Positions 9,074-16,534 of a DNA stretch of 64,000 nt are shown here, piece after piece. Below the pieces are notes generated by a model. It did not search any database, was not told the DNA's origin, and saw nothing but the letters and a program-made list of their open reading frames with translations. Made by a program: the position numbers and the translations under genes. The first letter of the stretch is position 1, and every line of letters begins with the position of its first letter. Source of the stretch: Arthrobacter terrae (lineage in GTDB: Bacteria > Actinomycetota > Actinomycetes > Actinomycetales > Micrococcaceae); assembly GCF_015708085.1 (NCBI RefSeq), contig NZ_JADNYM010000002.1:1-64000 (forward strand), read 5' to 3'.

Positions 9074-9093
9074 GATGTCGCTTTCCCTTCGGC

Positions 9094-9627
9094 TTAGTAA
9101 TCGTGGGCAGGTACGGGTGCGCCCGTACCGATTCGGGCGGGCAGTGCACGGCATCGGGCCAAGGTTGTTATTACCCGGGCGGTGACCATGGACAACGCCA
9201 TGATCACGAAGGCCGCGGTCCAGGCATCGGCTCCCGTGATGGCGTTACTGATGGAAAAGTCCCTGATTCCCCTCGCGGCCCACCCGTTCGCTGACTCGGC
9301 GAACGCGATCCGCCCTCCGATGACCAGCAGCCACAACAGGGCATACAGCACCCCGGCCCTGCTGGCCACCGTTCCGTCAGCGCGGCGTTTCACCGGCATA
9401 AGCAGCGAGGCAAGGATACCCAGGGCCACGCCTGCGCCGGCTCCGATGACGTCCAAGGCGACGTCGTTACCCCGGGTCGGGACGTTGAACAGCAGCAGGA
9501 TCCCAGCGGCCGCGGCGAGCAGCAACGGCAGGGCCAGCCGGCGGCGGGTGACCGGCCGGGTGCCGAGGTTCGTGGCGAGGATGAAAATCAGGAGGCCGAT
9601 GTTGAGCAGCCATTGTGCGGTGGTCAT
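9094..9627 (-). CDS. Small integral membrane protein, function unknown (CcdC/DUF1453-like)
   Basis: A 177-residue protein with four or five hydrophobic helices (about residues 5-22, 30-50, 56-76, 92-110 and 135-160) separated by short basic loops. The topology and size resemble DUF1453/CcdC-like membrane proteins, but I do not see a diagnostic motif and the family call is tentative. It lies 20 bp upstream of the CPBP protease gene on the same strand, so the two are probably cotranscribed. The two-component system starts about 190 bp away and may regulate both. Confidence 0.6.
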   Translation of the reverse strand: MTTAQWLLNIGLLIFILATNLGTRPVTRRRLALPLLLAAAAGILLLFNVPTRGNDVALDVIGAGAGVALGILASLLMPVKRRADGTVASRAGVLYALLWLLVIGGRIAFAESANGWAARGIRDFSISNAITGADAWTAAFVIMALSMVTARVITTLARCRALPARIGTGAPVPAHDY

Positions 9628-9812
9628 GAGCTTCTCCGGTGCGTATCTGGGACTGTGGGCAGCCCGTGGGCTGTGCTTTATTCAAAGCTACGCAGGCGAA
9701 TCCAGTCGCGATTCGGCCCCTCGGTGGATTCCGCACCGGTCTGTTTATCCACCCCAAGGTGGACACCTCAGCCCGTGAGTGGAGTTGGCCGGTCGAGTTC
9801 CGCTGGTTGAGT

Positions 9813-10496
9813 TCAGCCGGTGACCAAACGGTGGCGGAAGGCGTAGCGGACCAGCTGGGCCCGGTCCCGCATGCCGGTCTTGGCGAGCAGGTGATTGATG
9901 TGGGTTTTTACCGTTGAATCGGACACGAACAAACGGGCCGCGATTTCCCGGTTGGACAAGCCTTCCGCTACGAGGACCAGGACGTCGGTTTCCCGCTGGG
10001 TCAAACCATGGGCCCGTTCGGAGGGCTGCTTGTCACCGGCGTCGGCGATAAAACCCGCATGGTCACCGCGGGTCAGGGCCTCGAGGAGGCGCCGCTGGAC
10101 GGTGGGGTCCAGCTGCGCTTCACCGGCGGCCACGGTAACGAGCGCATGCCGGATTTCCTGAGCATCAGCGTCTTTGGTCAGGAATCCCCGCGCTCCCGCC
10201 CGCAGCGCCGAGAACACCCATTGATCGCCCGCATAGGTGGTCAGGACGACTACCCTCACGGCCGGCATTTCCTGGCTGAGGAGGTCCGTAGCCTCGACCC
10301 CGTTCAAGACCGGCATATGAAGGTCCATCAGCACAACGTCAGGCTGCAGCATCCGGGCCTGACGGATGGCGTCGGCACCATCGACAGCGGCCCCGACGAC
10401 CTCGATGCCCTCAAGAAGACCCAGAATCATGGACAGGCCGTCCCTAACCACTTTCTGATCGTCCGCGATCAGCACCCGAACTCCGGTTTCACTCAC
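9813..10496 (-). CDS. NarL/LuxR-type response regulator
   Basis: The receiver domain (residues 1-120) has the acidic pair ADD near the N-terminus, the phospho-acceptor Asp in VVLMDLHMP (about residue 58), the switch Thr in VVLTTY and the Lys in FLTKDAD. A LuxR helix-turn-helix at the C-terminus reads LTQRETDVLVLVAEGLSNRE and STVKTHINHLLAKTGM. I start it at the GTG at 10496 (VSETGVRVLIADDQ), which follows GGAAGGGAGCCGGCT; the frame also opens at 10529. It is divergent from its presumed partner kinase with 140 bp between them. The CPBP/membrane-protein pair downstream is a plausible target. Confidence 0.9.
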   Translation of the reverse strand: MSETGVRVLIADDQKVVRDGLSMILGLLEGIEVVGAAVDGADAIRQARMLQPDVVLMDLHMPVLNGVEATDLLSQEMPAVRVVVLTTYAGDQWVFSALRAGARGFLTKDADAQEIRHALVTVAAGEAQLDPTVQRRLLEALTRGDHAGFIADAGDKQPSERAHGLTQRETDVLVLVAEGLSNREIAARLFVSDSTVKTHINHLLAKTGMRDRAQLVRYAFRHRLVTG

Positions 10497-10636
10497 AGCC
10501 GGCTCCCTTCCACTAAATGCCACCAGCATCTCACAGGGAAATGGCGCTGCTGGTCGACCACCCGACGGATAGTCGCGGGAGAATCTCCACTCCGGGGTGG
10601 AGCAGGACGCAGTTGGATTGTGGAAGGATTCCAGCC

Positions 10637-11824
10637 ATGACTCCTTCCCGGCAATGGCTCACACCGCTGGGCCTGGCCATGGTTGCCCTCGTGGTCCTCA
10701 CCGCAGGCCTCGGCGGTACCGGGTTCGCTACTGGCGGCCCCGGACTCGTCAATTTTGTGGCGGCACTGGTTTTCGCCGCCGCCGCTATACCTTTCCTGAT
10801 CCGTGAATCTCTTCCCCCGGGCGCTTATGCCGCACTAACGGGGCTGATGGCGCTGGCCGTGGTAGGTATGCGTACCGCGGACCCGGCAGGCGAGGTCATC
10901 GCTTTGTTCCTGCTGGCAGCGTTCGCTCCCCTGCGTCCCCCACGGCCCGTTCTGGCCGCCGTGACCATGCTGGGGGTGCTGGCGTTCAACGTCCTCCAGC
11001 TCAGCTCCGGGCATTCCGCCCTCACATTGATCCTGGCCACCGACGCAGGCGCGGCGTTCTTCTTCCTTGTTGGCACGTTGCTCCGGCGGGAAAAGGAGCA
11101 GCGGCTGCGCATTACAGGGCTCCTTCAGGAACTGCAGGCCAGCCGCGAGGCGGAGCAGGAAGCCTCCCTTGCAGCCGAGCGGGGACGCACTGCCCGGGAA
11201 ATGCACGACGTCCTGGCTCACACACTGTCGGGCCTGGCGCTCCATTTGGAAGGTGCGCGCCTACTGGCTCAAAGCACCAACGCCGATACCCGCCTGCTCG
11301 AGACGATCCAGCAGTCACAGCAGCTGGCCCGCTCCGGTCTCGCTGAGGCGCGCCGGGCCGTCCGGACCCTTCGAGGTCAGGACATCCCCGGGCCGGAACT
11401 GATCGGCTCCCTCCTTGACCAACACCGGCTCGTTTCAAACGGTGCGGCCACTTATCGCGTCGATGGACAACCCGTCCCGCTCCCCCCGGCAGCAGCGCTG
11501 GCCCTCTATCGGACCGCCCAGGAGTCGCTGTCGAACGTAAGGAAACACGCCCCCGGAGCCGACGTCGACGTCGAACTTTCCTGGCGCCCAGACACCGTGG
11601 ACCTGCAGATCACCAACATCGGCGGCGGCGGCACCCACAAGCCGGCGACGGATCCCGGTTATGGCCTCACCGGCATGTCCGAACGCGCCGACCTCGCCGG
11701 TGGCACTGTGAAAGCAGGACCCGTCCAAAACGGTTTCCGCGTGCACCTTTCCCTTCCTTACGCTCTGGCTAGGGATCAGCAACCTGCCCGGTTCCCGTCC
11801 GAGCCTCCGATATCCGGCGGGTGA
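10637..11824 (+). CDS. Sensor histidine kinase, NarL-partner (HisKA_3) type
   Basis: A 395-residue membrane kinase. The N-terminal half has about six hydrophobic segments (residues 8-140) and no large extracellular loop, typical of intramembrane-sensing kinases. Then come a short coiled linker and the HisKA_3 dimerisation helix with REMHDVLAHTLSGLALHLE (phospho-acceptor His about residue 190). The HATPase domain has the N-box ESLSNVRKHA and G-box GYGLTGMSERADLAGG. The start is the ATG at 10637 behind GGAAGG; the longer frame would run into the divergent regulator. It probably phosphorylates the regulator encoded at 9813-10496. The stimulus is unknown; envelope stress is the usual guess for this architecture. 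Confidence 0.88.
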   Translation: MTPSRQWLTPLGLAMVALVVLTAGLGGTGFATGGPGLVNFVAALVFAAAAIPFLIRESLPPGAYAALTGLMALAVVGMRTADPAGEVIALFLLAAFAPLRPPRPVLAAVTMLGVLAFNVLQLSSGHSALTLILATDAGAAFFFLVGTLLRREKEQRLRITGLLQELQASREAEQEASLAAERGRTAREMHDVLAHTLSGLALHLEGARLLAQSTNADTRLLETIQQSQQLARSGLAEARRAVRTLRGQDIPGPELIGSLLDQHRLVSNGAATYRVDGQPVPLPPAAALALYRTAQESLSNVRKHAPGADVDVELSWRPDTVDLQITNIGGGGTHKPATDPGYGLTGMSERADLAGGTVKAGPVQNGFRVHLSLPYALARDQQPARFPSEPPISGG

Positions 11825-11921
11825 AGGACGGGCACCACGAACAATCAACCTGCAAGCCCGCCGCGACCGAGCCTCAAATGTAGGAGCCCGGTGGCCGAAG
11901 TAGCCGTCGGCTAAGAACCGT

Positions 11922-11949
11922 GGCGCACACATACCTCCTGGTGTGCGCC
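11922..11949. terminator. Perfect 9-bp stem-loop downstream of histidine kinase gene
   Basis: GGCGCACAC (11922-11930) pairs exactly with GTGTGCGCC (11941-11949) around a 10-nt loop, about 100 bp after the kinase stop codon. There is no U-tract. It could be a factor-assisted terminator or an operator; the sequence does not decide. Confidence 0.4.
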
Positions 11950-12292
11950 TCTGCCGGCCACGTTCTGCAAAGATTATTGAGTTTACGGCCCGTTCATTGG
12001 CCGGCAGAGCAGCCACGGTGACGAGCGAATCCAAAGGGAGCAACTTCAGGTCATCAACAGCTCTTGCCGGCGGACAAAAACTCGTACTGCTTTTTGGTGG
12101 GGGCGCTTCGCACGCGTCCACTGATACGGACGTTGCAAAACTAGGATAACCAGTCTACGAACATGTATGTAGTTTACAAGCTGGCCGCTAGGTGAGGCCC
12201 AAGGACAGCTGTCGTACCCCATATCCAAATATTTCCACCTGAAAGGACCGTTCCAGTTGACTATCATCCAGCGCGTAGTGACAGACTCATCG

Positions 12293-12321
12293 TTGTGGTG
12301 TGTGGGGTCACGTCCGATACT
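12293..12321 (+). promoter_or_regulatory. Candidate sigma-A promoter for a leaderless response-regulator transcript
   Basis: TTGTGG at 12293-12298 and GATACT at 12316-12321 are separated by exactly 17 bp. Transcription would start about 7 bp after the -10, within a few bases of the ATG at 12331, so the mRNA may be leaderless; no Shine-Dalgarno sequence is present before that ATG. Confidence 0.4.
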
Positions 12322-12330
12322 TAGGTAAGC

Positions 12331-13023
12331 ATGGAGCGCGTGAATGGGATAGGAGTGGGTGTGGGCGAAATCCGCGTTTTCCTAGTCGACGATCACCGGG
12401 TCGTTCGCACTGGGCTAGCCGCCTATCTGGGTGGGGAGCCGGGTATGCGAGTGGTCGGTCAGGCCTCGGACGGAATCGCGGCGTTGGCGGAGATCGCGGT
12501 GCTCGACCGGGCAGGTGAGCGGCCGGACGTGATCTTAATGGACCTGATGATGCCTCGGATGGATGGGATCGCCACGACCAGAGAAGTGAAGAAGCGGTGG
12601 CCGGAGATCGAGGTCGTCGCGGTGACCAGCTTTGTGGAGGAGGAGAAGGTCCGGGGCGCCCTCGAGGCCGGTGCAGCCGGTTACTTACTCAAGGACGCCG
12701 ACGCGCCGGATGTTACCGCCGCCATCAGGTCGGCGGTCGCGGGTGAGGTCAACCTCGATCCGGCTGCCGCCCGCGCGCTGACTGCTTCCCTGCGCGCACC
12801 AAAGCACGAGCAGGCGCCGCTGACCACGCGCGAACGTGAAGTCATCGTTGCGATCGCCTCCGGCGCGACGAATCGCCAGATCGCCCGCACTCTGGGACTG
12901 GCCGAACGCACGGCCCGGACCCATGTCTCCAATATCCTGGCCAAGCTCGGGCTGACCAGCCGCACACAGGCTGCGATGTGGGCAGTGCGCGAAGGACTAG
13001 TTGACAAAGCCGGTGAACCGTAG
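12331..13023 (+). CDS. NarL/LuxR-type response regulator
   Basis: A 230-residue regulator. The receiver domain has FLVDDH, the phospho-acceptor Asp in DVILMDLMMPRMDG (about residue 71), the switch Thr in VAVTSF and the Lys in YLLKDAD. The LuxR-type DNA-binding domain has LTTREREVIVAIASGATN and ERTARTHVSNILAKLGL. It is followed after only 2 bp by its kinase gene, so the pair is one transcription unit. The regulator precedes the kinase and the unit runs on towards a small basic protein and an MFS transporter, suggesting that the exporter is under its control. Confidence 0.92.
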   Translation: MERVNGIGVGVGEIRVFLVDDHRVVRTGLAAYLGGEPGMRVVGQASDGIAALAEIAVLDRAGERPDVILMDLMMPRMDGIATTREVKKRWPEIEVVAVTSFVEEEKVRGALEAGAAGYLLKDADAPDVTAAIRSAVAGEVNLDPAAARALTASLRAPKHEQAPLTTREREVIVAIASGATNRQIARTLGLAERTARTHVSNILAKLGLTSRTQAAMWAVREGLVDKAGEP

Positions 13024-13025
13024 CC

Positions 13026-14693
13026 ATGAAGGAAGGCCGAGGCGCCCTGGCCCATTCATCCTCTGATGGCGTCCCCGCGGCTGCCGAGCGTGATCCCCTG
13101 CGCAGCACCTCGATGCCCACCGAACCGGTGGTCGATGACGTGCCGCTGAGCGACTCGCCGCTCGACAGTCAGCTGCTCGAGATCTTTTTCGACCGGGTGC
13201 CGATGGGTATCGCCATTTTCGACACTGACCTGCGTCTGCACCGCTGCAACAAGACATGGACAGCATTCTTCGAGCACTACCTGGGGGTTTCGGCGGATCA
13301 CACCACCCCTGGGCGGCACCTCAATGAGCTGATCCCGGGGAACGAGCAGGCCATTCGGCAGATGGCCGACATCGCACTCGCCGGCCAAGTGATTCGTCAA
13401 GCGGCGCAACGGATCACTATTCCCGGAACTGATACTTACTGGGACGTGGTGTTCGCGCCGCTGTTCGGCGACGGCCGTGTAGTCGGCATGGTCGACATCG
13501 TCACCGATGCCACCGATCGCGTGCGGTCCTTCCAGCGCCTGGAAGCACGGATCGCGACGTTCTCCCAAGTCGCAGCCGGGATGAGTGTGGACCAGCCGCT
13601 GTCGGCGACGTTGTCACTGGTGGTCAACGCCGTCCATCAGACCACCGAAGGGCTTGCCTGCAGCATTGTGTGCTGGGACGAGGACGGCCGCGGACCGGCC
13701 ATCGCCTGGGCCGACACAGTCCTCGGTGAGGGCTTCGCGGGAGCCATCGAAGAGGTATGGAATATCCGCGGTAGGCGTCCGGTTGGGGTCGAAGAGTACG
13801 AGGGCACCATACGCCGTGGGTTCCGCGATGCAGCCCTCGCCGACCCATCACTGGCACCCGTTCACCCATATCTCACCGAGGCCACGCCCTGGGGGGACGT
13901 GGCGTTGCTGCCTCTCGTTGTATCCGGGGTGGTAGTAGGCGAGGTTGCCGTCTATCTCGCGCCCGGGCAGGACCTCGACGACGATGATCGGGGCTACCTC
14001 GTGGCTCTGGCCGATCAGGCTGCGGTAGCGGTACGCAACAGCACGCTGTACCGGGCGGCCGAACGGAACGCCGCTTTGGAGGAGCGGCAGCGGCTGTCCC
14101 GTGAGCTCCACGACTCGGTGAGCCAATCGTTGTTCTCCATGACCCTGCGTGCCCGGACCGCTCAGCGCTACCTCGAATCGACGGATCTGCCCAGTGATCA
14201 CCCCGTCGCGATCGAGATCGAGCAGCTTCACAGCTTGGCGCAGGGAGCCTTGGCGGAGATGCGCGCTCTGATCTTCGAGCTTCGCCCGCGCACTTTGGAA
14301 GCCGCGGGCCTTGCCGTGGCACTGTCCAAGCAGGCCGCCGCCATCACCGCCCGTGAAGGACTCACAGTCAATGTGTATGCACCGGAGTCCCGGCTCCGAC
14401 TCGATCCAGCGGTTGAGGAGCACCTTTACCGGATCGCTTTGGAAGCGCTGCACAACATCGTCAGGCACGCTGGCGCTACCCGGGTCGACGTCGGCGTCGA
14501 GTGCACCGACGCCGGATTGGTGCTTCGGGTGCGCGACGACGGGGCAGGGTTTGATCCATCCATAAAGCGGCCCGGGCACCTCGGCCTGATGACGATGCGA
14601 GAGCGGGCTGAGGTGATCGGTGCAACCTTCGATTCCGATTCCGGTCCCGGTCGAGGATGCGAGATCACGGTCGCGGTGCCGTTTACCGCCTGA
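13026..14693 (+). CDS. Soluble PAS-GAF sensor histidine kinase (HisKA_3)
   Basis: A 555-residue protein without membrane segments. In order there are a PAS domain at about 48-170 (GIAIFDTDLRLHRCN through VGMVDIVTDATD), a GAF domain at about 185-340, a HisKA_3 helix with QRLSRELHDSVSQSLFSMT (phospho-acceptor His about residue 362) and an HATPase domain with LEALHNIVRHAGA, VRDDGAGFDP and GHLGLMTMRERAEVIGA. The architecture matches GAF-containing NarL-partner kinases such as the DevS/LiaS-like group. The ligand of the GAF domain is not evident; no conserved haem-binding His could be assigned. It starts 2 bp after the regulator stop, implying cotranslation. Confidence 0.9.
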   Translation: MKEGRGALAHSSSDGVPAAAERDPLRSTSMPTEPVVDDVPLSDSPLDSQLLEIFFDRVPMGIAIFDTDLRLHRCNKTWTAFFEHYLGVSADHTTPGRHLNELIPGNEQAIRQMADIALAGQVIRQAAQRITIPGTDTYWDVVFAPLFGDGRVVGMVDIVTDATDRVRSFQRLEARIATFSQVAAGMSVDQPLSATLSLVVNAVHQTTEGLACSIVCWDEDGRGPAIAWADTVLGEGFAGAIEEVWNIRGRRPVGVEEYEGTIRRGFRDAALADPSLAPVHPYLTEATPWGDVALLPLVVSGVVVGEVAVYLAPGQDLDDDDRGYLVALADQAAVAVRNSTLYRAAERNAALEERQRLSRELHDSVSQSLFSMTLRARTAQRYLESTDLPSDHPVAIEIEQLHSLAQGALAEMRALIFELRPRTLEAAGLAVALSKQAAAITAREGLTVNVYAPESRLRLDPAVEEHLYRIALEALHNIVRHAGATRVDVGVECTDAGLVLRVRDDGAGFDPSIKRPGHLGLMTMRERAEVIGATFDSDSGPGRGCEITVAVPFTA

Positions 14694-14830
14694 CCGTCTA
14701 CGTCATCGCGCCGATGCTGCACCGGCCACAGGCCCCACCTGATCCGGCGATTGTGCCGATGTGAAGGCCACCCTGCTCGAGCGATGCTTTTCCTGTACAC
14801 CAAGCGGTGCACAACGAAAGGACATCAATC

Positions 14831-15034
14831 ATGGACCCCTATTACGCGCAGCAACTGGCACAGGCCCACTTCAATGATCTGCTGCGGTACCGGCAGACCC
14901 ACGTCCCGAGTGGCCAGCGTCAGACCATACCGATACGCCGAAGGCTGCATCTTCTCTTCCCGCGCTGGACCGGCAGAACCTATGCACGCCGGATCTTCCA
15001 CTTGGCCGACTTACTCAAGCGCTTCGGCCAATGA
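14831..15034 (+). CDS. Small basic protein, function unknown, coupled to MFS gene
   Basis: A 67-residue protein, strongly basic (RQTIPIRRRLHLLFPRW, GRTYARRIF) with a weakly amphipathic middle and no signal peptide. The ATG at 14831 is chosen because it follows GAAAGGACATCAATC, a good ribosome-binding site; an ATG at 14807 is in frame but lacks one. Its TGA overlaps the ATG of the MFS gene (ATGA at 15031-15034), so the two are translationally coupled. I do not recognise the family. The position between a two-component system and an exporter suggests a regulatory or accessory role for the transporter. Confidence 0.65.
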   Translation: MDPYYAQQLAQAHFNDLLRYRQTHVPSGQRQTIPIRRRLHLLFPRWTGRTYARRIFHLADLLKRFGQ

Positions 15035-16452
15035 GAAGCATGCTGTCCCGGCTGAGGAGCACCGTCATGAGAATCACAGCGAAGCCACCCAGCCTCCTCC
15101 CGCAACCAGTGACGGAGGCACCAACCGGTCCGTCAGAGGGACTCTGGCGGAACTTGGACTACGTGTGGTGGCTATCCACCGACACCGGGGGCGCTTTGGC
15201 GCGGAGCCTGCATAACTTCGCCGTCCCGCTTCTGGCTCTTTATGTGACTGGCAGCCCAGTCCAGGCAGGAATGGTCGCTGCCATTGGCCAAGTCGGCCGG
15301 CTGTTGACGACCGTGCCCGGCGGGGTCCTCGCCGATAGGTATAACCGCCGGCGGCTCATCGTGATCGGGGCGGCCTCCGGTGCCGTGCTCGCCTTAGCTT
15401 TGGCGGCGATGCAACTCGCCGGGTTCATGAGCTTCTGGTTGTTGAGCACCTTGAACCTGCTGATGAACATCCGCGGTGGACTGTTCGACTCCACAACGAA
15501 TGCCGCGCTGAAATCGGTGGTCGCCCCGCGCAGCGTCGGCTCGGCCGTTGCCGCTAATGAGGGCCGTGACGCCGTCGTCGCGCTCTCCGGAGGTCCTCTG
15601 GGCGGCGTGCTGATGGTGCTCGGCCATGCAGTCCCGTTCCTGGTCACCTGCATCCTGGAGGTGATCAGTGCACTGTCTGTGCTTCGCATCCGCGCTGATC
15701 TGCGCCCCGCGCGCGAGCCCGCCGCGCGAACCGGGTACCTGAATGAGGCGCGGGAGGGACTGTCATGGCTGTTCCACCGACCCGAACTTCGCGGGGTCAT
15801 GATAATTTCTACGATCGTGAACCTCGGCATCAACGCCGCGCTGACCACTGTAGTGTTCGGCCTGCAACAGCGCGGCGAATCCCCTGCGACGATCGGTCTG
15901 ACCACGTCGGCCATCGGGGTCGGTATGCTGGCCGGGGCCTTGGTCGCCCCGGTACTGGTTCGTCGCGTGCCTACCGGCCGGCTGAGCGCCCTCGGGCTGA
16001 TCTTTGTCGCAGGATCCGTGGCGGTCCTCCCGTTCGTTCAAACCCTGCCAGCGATCTGTGCCGCGCTGGCGGCCAGCATGGTCGCCGCGCCGGCGATCAA
16101 TGCCTCTCTGCTCGGCTATTTCATGGTGGCCGTCCCCACGCGGCTACTCGGCCGCGCCACCAGTGCCTTGGACGTGCTGGCCATGGGCGCTGTCCCACTG
16201 GCACCGCTGGTCGCCGGCTTCGGATACGCGGCCTGGGGGTGGGCAGGGGCGCTGGTCCTGTGCTCCGGGATCTGCGCGACGGCGGCCGTCTTGGCCATGT
16301 TCGACCGTGGTCTACGGACGTTGCCCAACTCCGAGCGATGGCCGGACCATGCCGCTGAGATCGCCCGGACTGCGCAGAGCCCTGGGGTCCGGCGTCGGCG
16401 AACTGACCGATCTGTTCCCGGACGGCCGATCCACCGTTTCCAGGGCCATTGA
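15031..16452 (+). CDS. MFS transporter (MFS_3 / EntS-like efflux family)
   Basis: A 473-residue major-facilitator protein with about 12 hydrophobic helices and the MFS_3 signature LADRYNRRRLIVIG between helices 2 and 3. Other matching segments are LGINAALTTVVF and GRATSALDVLAMGAVPLAP. Its relatives export siderophores, macrolides or other drugs. The ATG overlaps the stop of the small basic protein gene. The C-terminal roughly 45 residues are Arg-rich and hydrophilic (GVRRRRTDRSV), longer than the family usually has, so a 3' frameshift that extended the frame is possible. Probably the output of the regulator-kinase pair upstream. Confidence 0.85.
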   Translation: MRSMLSRLRSTVMRITAKPPSLLPQPVTEAPTGPSEGLWRNLDYVWWLSTDTGGALARSLHNFAVPLLALYVTGSPVQAGMVAAIGQVGRLLTTVPGGVLADRYNRRRLIVIGAASGAVLALALAAMQLAGFMSFWLLSTLNLLMNIRGGLFDSTTNAALKSVVAPRSVGSAVAANEGRDAVVALSGGPLGGVLMVLGHAVPFLVTCILEVISALSVLRIRADLRPAREPAARTGYLNEAREGLSWLFHRPELRGVMIISTIVNLGINAALTTVVFGLQQRGESPATIGLTTSAIGVGMLAGALVAPVLVRRVPTGRLSALGLIFVAGSVAVLPFVQTLPAICAALAASMVAAPAINASLLGYFMVAVPTRLLGRATSALDVLAMGAVPLAPLVAGFGYAAWGWAGALVLCSGICATAAVLAMFDRGLRTLPNSERWPDHAAEIARTAQSPGVRRRRTDRSVPGRPIHRFQGH

Positions 16453-16534
16453 AAGTGGACACAGCACGGCATTCGGGCCAAGGTGGCCCTAATGCTTGTG
16501 CCGACGACTTCTGACCCCCTCCGGCTCAGATCAT

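Larger units (their letters stand above)
11825..12330. other. 506-bp gap, no gene recognised; one strong hairpin and a promoter-like site
   Basis: No reading frame here resembles a known family on either strand. The region contains the perfect 9-bp stem-loop at 11922-11949 and the promoter candidate at 12293-12321, listed separately. Local composition is more AT-rich between about 12150 and 12270 than the flanking genes, consistent with regulatory DNA. Confidence 0.5.

Noticed and set aside
11435-12121. Minus-strand frame spanning the end of the histidine kinase and the gap
   Set aside because: Overlaps the kinase HATPase region on the wrong strand and has no domain.
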